The translations under genes were made by a program, and so were the position numbers. DNA of 64,000 nt from an uncultured Pseudorhodobacter sp. GTDB lineage: Bacteria > Pseudomonadota > Alphaproteobacteria > Rhodobacterales > Rhodobacteraceae. The stretch lies in contig CAJXWJ010000009.1 in the NCBI GenBank assembly GCA_913062925.1, forward strand, positions 1 through 64,000, in the 5' to 3' direction. Positions 26,584-35,512 of the stretch are shown in pieces. Numbering within the stretch: position 1 is the stretch's first letter; every line of letters starts with the position of its first letter. The notes beneath the pieces were generated by a model. The model did no database searches and was not told the DNA's origin. It saw only the letters and a list, made by a program, of their open reading frames with translations.

Positions 26584-27591
26584 TTGGACCAACACCTAAA
26601 CCTAGATGAGGTCGAAGACTTGGCCTTCACCAGTTTGCGCACCGCCGGCGCGTCTGAGTTGGCGGCCCGCTCGATGGCAAAGTCGATCCGCGCCGCCGAG
26701 CGCGACGGCATTCGCAGCCACGGGCTGATGTATTTGCCGATTTATATCGAACATTTACAATGTGGTAAGGTTTTGCGCGCGGCCATGCCTTCGGTCTCGC
26801 GGCCGCGACCTTCGGCGATTTTGGTTGATGCGGGCAACGGCTTTGCGCATCCGGCGATTGATGCCGGATGGGCAGAGTTCACCGCCGCCGCACAAGAAAA
26901 CGGCATTGCCGCGATGACGGTGACGCGGTCTTACAATTGCGGCGTGCTTGGCCATCATGCCGAGCGCTTGGCGATGGAGGGGATGATTGGCCTGTGCCTG
27001 ACGCATGCGCCAGCATCGATTGCACCGGTGGGTGGAAAAATTCCGGTCATTGGCACCAACCCCTTTGCCCTTGCCGTGCCAGATGGCGCAGGCGGTGTGG
27101 CTTTGGTGATAGATCAATCCGCCAGCGTGGTGGCAAAATCGGAAGTCATTCTGAAATCCCGCAGGGGTGAGCCTATTCCCGAAGGCTGGGCGCTTGATTC
27201 CGATGGCAATGCGACCACCTCGGCCGAGGCGGCCCTAAAGGGGTCGATGCTGCCATCGGGGGGATATAAAGGCTTTGGCATTGGGCTGCTGGTCGAGGTG
27301 CTTGCCTCGGCGCTTTCTGGCGCGCATTCAAGCAGGCAGGCCAGTCCGTTTTCGGGCAGCCTTGGCGGCCCCCCCGGTACAGGCCAATGCTTTATTGCCA
27401 TTGCGCCTGATGCCTACTCTGGCACATTCCCAAGCCATATCAATGCGTTGATTGAAGCCATCTCGACGCAAAGCGGCGCACGCCTGCCCGGGTCGCGCCG
27501 CAGCACCGCGCGGCTTCGCACCGAGGCGCAGGGGGTTTTGGTCGATGCGGGTTTGATGGAACGGATCGCGACACAACTTAAGAATAACTGA
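26584..27591 (+). CDS. Ldh-family NAD(P)-dependent oxidoreductase (delta1-pyrroline/piperideine-2-carboxylate reductase-like)
   Basis: 335 residues of the malate/L-lactate/ureidoglycolate dehydrogenase family (not classical Rossmann). Signature parts: RDGIRSHGLMYLPIY (catalytic His), GNGFAHPAIDAGW, TRSYNCGVLGHHAERLA and PSGGYKGFGIGLLVEVLA. TTG 26584 is the best start because AAAGGAGGG lies 7 bases upstream. Family members reduce cyclic imino acids or make N-methyl amino acids (DpkA), which suits a methylamine/betaine neighbourhood. First gene of the operon with the betaine-type importer. Specificity unknown. Confidence 0.84.
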   Translation: MDQHLNLDEVEDLAFTSLRTAGASELAARSMAKSIRAAERDGIRSHGLMYLPIYIEHLQCGKVLRAAMPSVSRPRPSAILVDAGNGFAHPAIDAGWAEFTAAAQENGIAAMTVTRSYNCGVLGHHAERLAMEGMIGLCLTHAPASIAPVGGKIPVIGTNPFALAVPDGAGGVALVIDQSASVVAKSEVILKSRRGEPIPEGWALDSDGNATTSAEAALKGSMLPSGGYKGFGIGLLVEVLASALSGAHSSRQASPFSGSLGGPPGTGQCFIAIAPDAYSGTFPSHINALIEAISTQSGARLPGSRRSTARLRTEAQGVLVDAGLMERIATQLKNN

Positions 27592-27686
27592 ACTAGACTG
27601 AAATAAATCTGGTTTGATTGAACTGAATTTCCAGCGCAGTCTCTGCACAGACGGTCGGTGCAGGCCGCAATCCTTCAGGAGGTTCC

Positions 27687-28694
27687 ATGACATTCACCCT
27701 AAGAAACACCGGTCTGGCCGCGATTGCGGCTTTGTCGATTGGCGGCGCGACAACAGCGCAGGCCGCCGATTGCGGCACAGCCGGCACCGTCACAATTGCA
27801 GAAATGACCTGGCTTTCAGCGGCATCCTTGGCGCATGTGGCCCAGCATGTTCTGGCCAGTGGCTACGGCTGTGATGCGCAATTGGTGCCCGGCGACACCG
27901 TGCCCACCGCCACCTCGATGCTGACCCGCGGCCAGCCCAATATCGCGCCCGAGCTTTGGGTCTCGACCGTGCAATCCATTTGGGACGACGCCCAGACCAA
28001 GGGCGCCTTCTACAAGGCCGGCGATATCTTTGCCAATGGCGGCGAAGAAGGCTGGTGGGTTCCCGATTATGTCGCCGCAGCGCATCCAGAGCTGAAATCC
28101 ATCGAAGACCTAAAAGCCAATTGGGCGCTGTTTGCCGAGGCCGCCGATCCGACGCGTGGCCGCCTTTATGGCTGCCCTCCGGGCTGGGGATGTGAAATCA
28201 TCACCAACAATCTGTTCAAAGCCCTGAACTTGGGCGAAACCTACGAGCTGTTCTCGCCGGGCTCGGGTGAAAACCTCAAGGCCTCGATCGCCCGTGCGGT
28301 TGCGCAAAAAGAGCCGATTGTTGGCTATTACTGGGGCCCATCGGATGTGATCGGCAAATATCACATGGTGCGCCTTGGCATGCCAGAGTCTGATCCTGCC
28401 AAGTTCACCTGCCTGACCCAAACCGACTGCGCCGATCCGCAAGTCACCGGCTGGGCCAAGGGTCAGATTGCGGTTGCAGTCACCGCCGACATCAAAGACA
28501 GCGCGCCGGATGTGGCCGAGTTTCTGTCGAAAATGCAGGTTCCAAACGATCTGATCAGCCAAGTGCTGGCTTGGGGCGATGACAACAAAGCCACGCCAGA
28601 AGAAGTGGCCATGTATTTCTTGAAAACTCATGAAGCCGTCTGGTCGGCTTGGGTTCCTGCGGATGTCGCCGATAAGATCCGCGCATCGCTTTGA
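27687..28694 (+). CDS. betaine-type ABC transporter substrate-binding protein (ProX/OpuAC family)
   Basis: 335 residues with a signal peptide (TGLAAIAALSIGGATTAQA, cleavage after AQA). OpuAC features: NIAPELWVSTVQSIWDDA, GGEEGWWVPDYVAAAHPELK and EPIVGYYWGPSDVIGKYHMV, with aromatic residues that in relatives form a cage around quaternary ammonium groups. Two Cys pairs (YGCPPGWGCE; FTCLTQTDCA) may be disulfides. ATG 27687 follows AGGAGG. Ligand likely a betaine or related amine. Confidence 0.9.
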   Translation: MTFTLRNTGLAAIAALSIGGATTAQAADCGTAGTVTIAEMTWLSAASLAHVAQHVLASGYGCDAQLVPGDTVPTATSMLTRGQPNIAPELWVSTVQSIWDDAQTKGAFYKAGDIFANGGEEGWWVPDYVAAAHPELKSIEDLKANWALFAEAADPTRGRLYGCPPGWGCEIITNNLFKALNLGETYELFSPGSGENLKASIARAVAQKEPIVGYYWGPSDVIGKYHMVRLGMPESDPAKFTCLTQTDCADPQVTGWAKGQIAVAVTADIKDSAPDVAEFLSKMQVPNDLISQVLAWGDDNKATPEEVAMYFLKTHEAVWSAWVPADVADKIRASL

Positions 28695-28728
28695 TCTGCA
28701 AGACAGTTTCGTAAACTAAAACCACGCG

Positions 28729-28766
28729 GGGCGGCAGTTTCAGATTTGGACCTGCCGCCCGATTTT
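28729..28766 (+). terminator. intercistronic terminator-like hairpin after the binding-protein gene
   Basis: GGGCGGCAG (28729-28737) pairs perfectly with CTGCCGCCC (28752-28760), followed by GATTTTTC. It lies between the substrate-binding gene and the permease gene, so it probably attenuates transcription and sets binding protein above permease. Confidence 0.65.
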
Positions 28767-28786
28767 TCAGGATCAAGGATATCAAA

Positions 28787-29659
28787 ATGGGTCAAGAATT
28801 CCCGCAACTGTTTGACCTAAAAGCCTTAAGCCGCTTTGTAGATGATGGTTTCAACGAGATCGTCGGCGCCTATGGCCGCACGCTGGAACAGATCTTCCTG
28901 CCGATCCTGAAAATGCTTTTGGCGCTTGAGCGGGGGCTGATCTGGCTGCCGTGGTGGGTGGTTCTGCTGGCGCTGGCAGGGCTTGCTTGGGCCGCCTCAC
29001 GCGAGGTCAAAACCGTGGCGATTGTGGCTGTTCTGACCATCGGCCTTGGGGTTCTGGGGGTTTGGGAGGCCGCGATGGCCACCATCGCGCTGATGCTGGT
29101 CTCGACCTTTCTGGCCATTTTGATCGGCATTCCTTTGGGCGTTGCGATTTCGCGCTCGAACCCGATGCAATCGGTGGTGCTGCCGGTCTTGGACATCATG
29201 CAGACGATGCCGATTTTCATTTACCTAATCCCCTTTGTGATGCTGTTTGGCCCCGGCAAAATTCCGGCCTTGCTGGCCACGATCATCTTTGCGATCCCGC
29301 CCGTGATCCGGTTGACCAACCTTGGCATTCGCCAAGTCGATGCCGAGATTGTCGAAGCGGTGCGCTCGTTTGGGGCTTCGCCGCGCCAGACCTTGTTTTC
29401 GGTGCAAATTCCGCTGGCGCTGCCCACCATCATGGCAGGGATCAACCAAACCACGATGATGGCGCTGTCGATGGTGGTGATCGCCTCGATGATCGGTGCA
29501 GGCGGGTTGGGCTATCAGGTTTTGCAAGGCATTCAACGGCTTGAGGTCAGCCGTGGCCTGCTGGCCGGGCTGGGCATTGTGTTTCTGGCGATCATTTTTG
29601 ACCGCATTGCGCAGTCTTATGGCCGCCGCATGCAAAAATCCCTTAAGTTGGAGCAGTGA
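28787..29659 (+). CDS. betaine-type ABC transporter permease (ProW family)
   Basis: 290 residues with about six membrane helices. The cytoplasmic EAA-type loop is visible in VDAEIVEAVRSFGASPRQTLF, and MQTMPIFIYLIPFVMLFGPGKIPA is typical of ProW/OpuAB. The N-terminus (FPQLFDLKALSRFVDDGFNEIV) is the usual periplasmic/regulatory tail. Its stop overlaps the alternative GTG of the ATPase gene. Confidence 0.92.
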   Translation: MGQEFPQLFDLKALSRFVDDGFNEIVGAYGRTLEQIFLPILKMLLALERGLIWLPWWVVLLALAGLAWAASREVKTVAIVAVLTIGLGVLGVWEAAMATIALMLVSTFLAILIGIPLGVAISRSNPMQSVVLPVLDIMQTMPIFIYLIPFVMLFGPGKIPALLATIIFAIPPVIRLTNLGIRQVDAEIVEAVRSFGASPRQTLFSVQIPLALPTIMAGINQTTMMALSMVVIASMIGAGGLGYQVLQGIQRLEVSRGLLAGLGIVFLAIIFDRIAQSYGRRMQKSLKLEQ

Positions 29660-29661
29660 CC

Positions 29662-30678
29662 GTGGCCCGTGATGTGAAGATCAAAGTCGAAAAGGTTTGC
29701 AAGATTTTCGGCAAGACCCCGCAAGAGGCGATGGCCAAGGTTCAGGCGGGGATGAGCAAAACCGATCTGCTGGCGCAGACCTCGCATGTTTTGGGGCTGA
29801 ACGATATCAGCCTCGAGATCGAGCGCGGTGAGCTGTTTGTCATCATGGGTCTGTCGGGCTCGGGCAAATCAACTTTGATCCGCCATTTCAATCGCTTGAT
29901 CGAACCAACCGCGGGGCGGATTCTGGTCGATGGCCAAGATATCCTGACCCTGAACGACACAGAGCTGCGCGACTTCCGCCGCCGCAAGGTGTCGATGGTG
30001 TTCCAGCGCTTTGCGCTTTTGCCGCATAAGACCGTGCTCGAGAATGTGCGGCTTGGCCTGATCTTGGACGGCATGGACAAGGCGCAGGCCGACCGCCGCT
30101 CGATGGAGCAGATCGAGCTTGTCGGCTTGCAGGGCTTTGAAAACAGCTATCCCGGGCAGCTTTCGGGCGGCATGCAGCAGCGCGTCGGTTTGGCGCGTGC
30201 CTTGGCGACAGATGCCGAAATTCTGCTGATGGATGAGGCGTTTTCGGCGCTTGACCCGCTGATCCGCAACGACATGCAGACCCAGTTGAAACAGATTCAG
30301 GCGCGCTTGCACAAAACCATCGTCTTTATCACCCATGATCTGGATGAGGCGCTGTTTCTGGGCGACCATATCGCGATCTTGAAGGATGGCGAATTGCGCC
30401 AGATTGGCACCGGAGCCGAGATTTTGCTTGCCCCTGCCGATGACTATGTCGCGCGCTTTGTGCGCGATGTGAACCGCGCCCGCATCGTCACCTGCGGCGC
30501 AATCGCCGATCCTGCGGTGCAAGGCGGGCCAAGCGAAGTGGCCTCTGACAGCTTTTTAGAGCAGGCTTTTGCGATTTTGGCCCAAACCGAAGGCGCTGTC
30601 ACCGTGCGCCACGCGGATGGCTCGATTGCGGGCGGGCTGACACGGCAGGCGGCTTTTGCCGCTTTGGCACATACATGA
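29662..30678 (+). CDS. betaine-type ABC transporter ATPase (ProV family)
   Basis: About 338 residues. N-terminal VEKVCKIFGKTPQEAM and KTDLLAQTSHVLGLNDISLE are ProV-specific. Walker A GLSGSGKSTLIRHFNRL, signature LSGGMQQRVGLARALA and Walker B ILLMDEAFSALDPLIR are intact. The C-terminal part after about residue 245 is short and reads as a reduced regulatory segment rather than two full CBS domains. GTG 29662 is chosen (GGAG 8 bases upstream); GTG 29656 is possible. Confidence 0.92.
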   Translation: MARDVKIKVEKVCKIFGKTPQEAMAKVQAGMSKTDLLAQTSHVLGLNDISLEIERGELFVIMGLSGSGKSTLIRHFNRLIEPTAGRILVDGQDILTLNDTELRDFRRRKVSMVFQRFALLPHKTVLENVRLGLILDGMDKAQADRRSMEQIELVGLQGFENSYPGQLSGGMQQRVGLARALATDAEILLMDEAFSALDPLIRNDMQTQLKQIQARLHKTIVFITHDLDEALFLGDHIAILKDGELRQIGTGAEILLAPADDYVARFVRDVNRARIVTCGAIADPAVQGGPSEVASDSFLEQAFAILAQTEGAVTVRHADGSIAGGLTRQAAFAALAHT

Positions 30679-30694
30679 AATTGGGACAGAACAT

Positions 30695-32149
30695 ATGACT
30701 TTGACAGAAACGCGCAACTTTATCGCGGGTGATTGGTGCCAAGGCGAGGGCGAGATCGAAAGCCGCAACCCCTCGGACCTGTCTGATCTGATCGGGCATT
30801 ACGCGCAAGCATCTGCCGCGCAATTGGATCAGGCGCTGATGGCGGCACGGGCTGCGCAGCCGCTGTGGTGGGCAGCGGGCATCCAGAAGCGTCATGATGT
30901 CCTGATGGCGATTGGCACCGAGATGATGGCGCGCGCGACCGAGATCGGCACGCTTTTGGCCCGCGAGGAAGGCAAGCCCGCAGCCGAAGGCAAGGGCGAG
31001 GTTTACCGCGCGGGCCAGTTTTTCACCTATTTCGCCGCCGAAGCGCTGCGGCTTCAGGGCGATCAGGCCGAAAGCACGCGTCTGGGCATCGAGGTCGAGG
31101 TGCGGCGCGAGCCTGTGGGCGTGGTGGCCGTGATCTCGCCTTGGAACTTTCCGATTGCCACGCCCGCGTGGAAAATCGCGCCAGCGCTGGCCTTTGGCAA
31201 TGCGGTTGTCTGGAAGCCCGCCAATCTGACCCCCGCCGCCGCCGTGGCGATGGCCGAGATCATCGCGCGGGCGGGCTTGCCTGCGGGCACCTTTAACCTT
31301 GTGATGGGGGCTGGCGCGCAGGTAGGCAACAGCTTGGTTGGCGCGCGCGGGGTTGATGCGATCAGCTTTACCGGTTCGGTGCCCGTGGGGCGACAGATTG
31401 CGGCGGCCTCGATTGCGAATTTGCCGAAACTGCAAATGGAGATGGGCTCGAAAAACCCAATGGTCATCATGGAGGATTGCGATCTGGATTTGGCGGTGGC
31501 CCATGCCGCGGGTGCTGCCTTTGGCGGGACGGGGCAGAAATGCACTGCTGCCAGCCGGCTGATTGTCCACGAGAAAATCTATGACGCCTTTGCTGCAAAG
31601 CTGGTGGCCGCGGCGCAGGCCTTGCGGGTGGGCCATGCGCTGGACCCACAGACGCAAATCGGCCCTGTGGTCAGTGCAGGCCAGCTTGCGCAAAACCTGC
31701 GCTATATCGAACAGGGTCGCGCCGAGGGCGCCGAGCTTTTGTGCGGCGGCACGCGGCTTGATCGGCAAACCGAGGGCTATTTCATGGCCCCTGCCGTTTT
31801 TGCCGACACCAGAAACGATATGACGATCAATCGCGAAGAAATGTTTGCACCGATCACCTGCCTGCAAAAAGTCTCGAGCTATAGCGAGGCGCTGCATGTC
31901 GCCAATGACAGCGAATTTGGTCTTACCGCTGGGATCATGACCAAAAGCCTTGCGCGCGCCAACCACTTTCGCGCTAATGCACGGGCAGGCTGTGTGATGG
32001 TGAACCTGCCGACAGCGGGCACAGACTACCATGTGCCCTTTGGCGGACGCGGGGCATCCTCGCACGGGCCACGCGAACAAGGGCGCTATGCGGCGGAATT
32101 TTATACAACGGTTAAAACCTCTTACACCTATGCGGGTCTTCCAGAATGA
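30695..32149 (+). CDS. aldehyde dehydrogenase, 2-oxoglutarate semialdehyde dehydrogenase-like
   Basis: 484-residue NAD(P)-dependent aldehyde dehydrogenase. Active sites: VVAVISPWNFPIATPAWK, the catalytic Glu in LQMEMGSKNP, and the catalytic Cys in GGTGQKCTAASRLIV. The C-terminal TAGTDYHVPFGGRGASSHGP and EFYTTVKTSYT are typical of ketoglutarate-semialdehyde dehydrogenases, which finish hydroxyproline and pentose oxidation. ATG 30695 is chosen over an upstream frame that begins in the ATPase gene. It overlaps the next gene by 4 nt (ATGA). The exact aldehyde is unknown. Confidence 0.9.
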   Translation: MTLTETRNFIAGDWCQGEGEIESRNPSDLSDLIGHYAQASAAQLDQALMAARAAQPLWWAAGIQKRHDVLMAIGTEMMARATEIGTLLAREEGKPAAEGKGEVYRAGQFFTYFAAEALRLQGDQAESTRLGIEVEVRREPVGVVAVISPWNFPIATPAWKIAPALAFGNAVVWKPANLTPAAAVAMAEIIARAGLPAGTFNLVMGAGAQVGNSLVGARGVDAISFTGSVPVGRQIAAASIANLPKLQMEMGSKNPMVIMEDCDLDLAVAHAAGAAFGGTGQKCTAASRLIVHEKIYDAFAAKLVAAAQALRVGHALDPQTQIGPVVSAGQLAQNLRYIEQGRAEGAELLCGGTRLDRQTEGYFMAPAVFADTRNDMTINREEMFAPITCLQKVSSYSEALHVANDSEFGLTAGIMTKSLARANHFRANARAGCVMVNLPTAGTDYHVPFGGRGASSHGPREQGRYAAEFYTTVKTSYTYAGLPE

Positions 32150-33150
32150 CGGTGCTGATCGACGGGTTACAATATGCCAATTGGTCCGAACGGATCTTTC
32201 GCCAGCTGCGCGAAGGCGGCGTCGATGCCATTCACGCCACGATCACCTATCACGAAACTTTTCGCGAAACGGTCACCAATATCGAGCGTTGGAACCGCTG
32301 GTTCGAGCTTTATCCCGATCTGATCTTTCAAGGCTTTAGCGCCGCAGATGTGGGTTTGGCCAAAGCGACAGGCCGGACAGCGGTGTTCTTTGGGGCGCAA
32401 AACCCCAGCTGCATCGAAGATGATATCGGGTTGGTCGAGGTGCTGCACCGCTTGGGTCTGCGTTTTATGCAGCTGACTTATAACAACCAATCCTTACTGG
32501 CGACCGGCTGTTATGAGGCAGAGGATACCGGCCTAACCCGCATGGGCCGCGCGGTGGTCAGCGAGATGAACCGCGTCGGCATGGTGGTCGATATGAGCCA
32601 TTCGGCCGAACGATCAACCCTAGAGGCCATCGCCCATTCCAGCCGCCCAATCACCATCAGCCACGCCAATCCTGCGGCCTGGCATGGGGCTTTGCGCAAC
32701 AAATCCGACCGAGTTCTTAAGGCCTTGGCGGAAAGTGGCGGCATTTTGGGCTTTTCGCTGTATCCGCATCACCTTTTGGGCGGCAGCGCCTGCGGTTTGC
32801 AAGACTACTGCGCGATGATCGCAAGAACAGTCGAGCTGATGGGCGTCGATCGTGTCGCGATTGGCTCTGATCTGTGCCAAGACCAGCCTGACAGCGTCGT
32901 GGAATGGATGCGCACGGGGCGGTGGACCAAATCGGTTGATTACGGCGAAGGCTCGGCCGCGGCTCCCGGATTTCCCGCCATGCCAGACTGGTTTCGCGAC
33001 AATCGCGATTTTGGCAAGCTGGCAGCAGGGCTGCGCGCGGTGGGTTTTTCTAGCGCCGATGTGGCGGCAATCATGGGCGGGAATTGGTTGCGGTTTTTCC
33101 AAGACAGCTTTGGATCGGCAGAACTGGCGCTGCAAAAGGCCGCACAATGA
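32146..33150 (+). CDS. M19 (renal dipeptidase) family protein with altered metal site
   Basis: 334-residue TIM-barrel protein. Relatives occur in glycine-betaine/dimethylglycine gene clusters. The two C-side metal histidines are kept (VDMSHSAE; ISHANPAAWH), as is GSDLCQD. The N-terminal H-x-D motif is absent (MTVLIDGLQYANWSE) and the bridging-Glu position reads FFGAQNPSC instead of GxE. Three of the usual zinc ligands are therefore gone, so a classical binuclear zinc dipeptidase is doubtful. It may be a mononuclear hydrolase or lyase. Coupled by 4-nt overlaps to both neighbours. Confidence 0.85.
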   Translation: MTVLIDGLQYANWSERIFRQLREGGVDAIHATITYHETFRETVTNIERWNRWFELYPDLIFQGFSAADVGLAKATGRTAVFFGAQNPSCIEDDIGLVEVLHRLGLRFMQLTYNNQSLLATGCYEAEDTGLTRMGRAVVSEMNRVGMVVDMSHSAERSTLEAIAHSSRPITISHANPAAWHGALRNKSDRVLKALAESGGILGFSLYPHHLLGGSACGLQDYCAMIARTVELMGVDRVAIGSDLCQDQPDSVVEWMRTGRWTKSVDYGEGSAAAPGFPAMPDWFRDNRDFGKLAAGLRAVGFSSADVAAIMGGNWLRFFQDSFGSAELALQKAAQ

Positions 33151-34820
33151 CCTGCGGCGCGCAAAACCCGATGCCCGAGGCGGCAGCCTTTCGCAGACCC
33201 GCCGCCGAGATCATGGATCTTTCGCGCATGGGTTCTGCGCATCCCACGCGCCTGTCGTTTCTGCGCAGCCTGCTGCGGCGCGTGAGCCAAGAGAACTGGC
33301 GCTTTGACCGTCCTGTGTGGTCAATAGATGCCAAGGGTGTGGGCCGCGCGGTTTATCGCGCGATTGGGCCAGATCGTACCTATAGTCTTGTTGCCTTTGC
33401 CCATGATCTGCCCGATGAGATGCGCTCGGATCGGGTGATTGCCACGGCTTGGGATGCCACCTTTACCCTGTTTGACGGTGACCCCAGCGCGGCCGATCTT
33501 GACCGTCTTGCCGCTAATGTGCCGCTGCAAGAAGCAGGTCGGGTGACAGCGCGCGAGTTGACCCTAAGCCGCGCCAATCGCTCGGTACGGCTGTTTGCCC
33601 ATGTGGTCGAGCGGCTTGCGGCAGGCCTGCAACCTGATGACAGTGAAGTGGATGCGGTGGGCTATCTGATGCGCACCACTGCCGTTTACGGCGCGGGTAA
33701 GTTTGGCGCGGCAGATCGCCATGTGATCGAACACCGCCCCGAATTGGGCGGGCCGTTTCAGGCCGAGATGCTGACAGTCTGGCTGATCCGACAGTTCACC
33801 GTTGATATTGTAGAGCATTTGGCAGCGCTTCGCGGTGGCGCCTTGGCCGTCCGGCTTGATCCGGCGATCAAGCAGCGTCTGGGGGTCGGCAATTCCACCG
33901 GCCTTGGCATGGCGCCGTTTTTGGTGCGCCACCCGATTTTGCTGAACAATTGGATGATGGCGCGCGAAGAGGCCTTGGCGCGGGTGCGGTCCCTGCCCGC
34001 AGCGACGGCTCAGACCCTACACGACTTTGCCGCAGCCCTTGCCCAAGCGCGCGCGAATGCCGCGCTTTGGCACTCGGCGCATCCGATCCAGATCGCAAAA
34101 CTTGCCGATCTGCGCCGCGATTTGGCACTGATAGCCGAACGGCTTGCCGATTGGCCGCAGGGCGAACGCCCGTGGAACTTGCTGTGGCTTTGGGGCGCGC
34201 AGGCTTTGTCGCTTGAAGGGCAAGAGGCGCTTTTGGCCTTGATGCTGGAACCGCATGGCGCTTTGGTGGATGGGCTGGCAGACTGCATGACCGCAAATGA
34301 GGCGGATGGATTTGCCATCAACGGCGCGATGCGGGTTGCCGAAGTGCGCGCCATTCTGGCCGAACGCTATGGTTGGGCACAGCAGATCGACTTTACCCTG
34401 CCAGAAAACACCGCGCGGTTCTGGTATGTGTCCGAAGAAAAACTAGAGCCAAGGCTTGGCTTTCGCCACAGCGAAGAGGGCAGCGCGCTTGAGCAGCCCC
34501 TGTGCATCGCGCGGCTTGCCGTGGCGCTGGGCCAGGCGCTGGAACCGCTGGCCCCCGATCAGCCGATTGCAAGCCTTTTGCTGCACCAGTCCGAACATCG
34601 CTTTATGCTGCGCCGCTTGCAGATCGCGGCAACCCATCCTTTGGCCGAAGTGCAGGCCAATCTGATCGAACAATCCATTCTTCCGATTGATCTGATGCGC
34701 TGCAAATTGGCCTTTTTTGGTGCAAGCCGGTTCGACCCTCGGTCGGACAAATGGGTGCGCATCAGCCTGTTTCAGGGTGCAGCCTATCCGACAGATTTTA
34801 GCGCGGCGGTGCAGAAGTGA
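33147..34820 (+). CDS. conserved hypothetical protein of the dipeptidase cluster
   Basis: 557 residues, mostly helical, with no membrane segment or signal peptide and no motif I can assign to a known enzyme. It has a basic N-terminus (SFLRSLLRRVSQENWRFDR), a middle RTTAVYGAGKFGAADRH and a C-terminal HQSEHRFMLRRLQIAATHP. The ATG at 33147 overlaps the M19 stop by 4 nt and its own stop overlaps the next GTG by 4 nt, so it is made stoichiometrically with both. Possibly part of a complex or a novel enzyme of betaine/amine breakdown. Function unknown. Confidence 0.75.
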   Translation: MTCGAQNPMPEAAAFRRPAAEIMDLSRMGSAHPTRLSFLRSLLRRVSQENWRFDRPVWSIDAKGVGRAVYRAIGPDRTYSLVAFAHDLPDEMRSDRVIATAWDATFTLFDGDPSAADLDRLAANVPLQEAGRVTARELTLSRANRSVRLFAHVVERLAAGLQPDDSEVDAVGYLMRTTAVYGAGKFGAADRHVIEHRPELGGPFQAEMLTVWLIRQFTVDIVEHLAALRGGALAVRLDPAIKQRLGVGNSTGLGMAPFLVRHPILLNNWMMAREEALARVRSLPAATAQTLHDFAAALAQARANAALWHSAHPIQIAKLADLRRDLALIAERLADWPQGERPWNLLWLWGAQALSLEGQEALLALMLEPHGALVDGLADCMTANEADGFAINGAMRVAEVRAILAERYGWAQQIDFTLPENTARFWYVSEEKLEPRLGFRHSEEGSALEQPLCIARLAVALGQALEPLAPDQPIASLLLHQSEHRFMLRRLQIAATHPLAEVQANLIEQSILPIDLMRCKLAFFGASRFDPRSDKWVRISLFQGAAYPTDFSAAVQK

Positions 34821-35458
34821 CGGTTTCCGCCAGCAGCAGCTTTTCGTCCAACGAGATTGAACAGCTTTGCCTTAAGGCCGCGCGTGGGGCGGGTCTAAGC
34901 TGGGGATTGGCGGAGGAGGCGGGCGTCGCCGCGGCCTGGCTGGTATCGCAAGGGATCGATGGCCCCGAGATTTTGCTTCATCTTCTGAGGCTTGGCCCGC
35001 TTGCTGGGCCAACGTTGCCTTGGCGGGCGCAAAGCTTGTTGCAATGCCCGATCCGCCTGGGAGCTTCGCTTTGCGATCACGCAGACCTGCCGCAAACCGA
35101 TCTTGCGATGCGGGAAATCGAGCTTGGATTTGTGGCTATGCCATTGCTTTTGCTTCCATTTCTAAGTCGAATGGCCGGATCAAAGCATAACAGCATCGAA
35201 CTGCACGGCGCGGGGCCTCGGATTATCCTGCAATCTGGTGAAAGCGCGGTCACGATCGCGCAGGGCACGCCCATCGCCTCGCAGGCACATCTGCGGATCT
35301 CACGGGGCGCAGAACAGCCCAAAAAGGCCGCGTTACGCCATTTTACGCTGTCCTTGGCCACAATTGACGCGTTAAATATCTTTGCAATGCGCACAACAGT
35401 GCCTGCTTCCGAGGCCTCGCGGGCCGGCGCAGGTGCCTCGGATCGCGATATCGACTGA
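34817..35458 (+). CDS. DUF3726-like protein
   Basis: 213 residues. The N-terminal block FSSNEIEQLCLKAARGAGLSWGLAEEAG matches my recollection of DUF3726 proteins, which are uncharacterised. The rest is a mixed alpha/beta region without catalytic motifs I know. GTG 34817 overlaps the previous stop (GTGA). Last gene of the operon that starts at 26584. Because it travels with an M19 homologue and a 557-residue unknown, the three may form one functional unit. Confidence 0.7.
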   Translation: MTVSASSSFSSNEIEQLCLKAARGAGLSWGLAEEAGVAAAWLVSQGIDGPEILLHLLRLGPLAGPTLPWRAQSLLQCPIRLGASLCDHADLPQTDLAMREIELGFVAMPLLLLPFLSRMAGSKHNSIELHGAGPRIILQSGESAVTIAQGTPIASQAHLRISRGAEQPKKAALRHFTLSLATIDALNIFAMRTTVPASEASRAGAGASDRDID

Positions 35459-35496
35459 TCACAGATGCCCTAAAAGCCGGTGTGATGCGTTACATC

Positions 35497-35512
35497 TGGC
35501 AGTCTATACGCA
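35497..35512 (+). promoter_or_regulatory. weak sigma-54-like site
   Basis: TGGCAGTCTATACGCA has the right GG-to-GC spacing (12 bp) but deviates at -24 (CAG for CAC) and -12 (ACGC for TTGC). It lies 213 bp upstream of the FleQ-like gene. Much weaker than the other six sites; listed for completeness. Confidence 0.2.

Noticed and set aside
30599-32080. 493-codon minus-strand frame over the ALDH gene
   Set aside because: Mirror of a highly conserved aldehyde dehydrogenase; composition and lack of motifs mark it as a shadow.
26584-32149. Complete trans-4-hydroxyproline pathway
   Set aside because: Only an Ldh-type reductase and a KGSADH-like ALDH are present; epimerase, oxidase and deaminase are missing in the window.
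35497-35512. Sigma-54 promoter for the FleQ-like gene
   Set aside because: Spacing fits but both elements deviate; a sigma-70-like promoter nearer the gene is more plausible. Listed only with low confidence.
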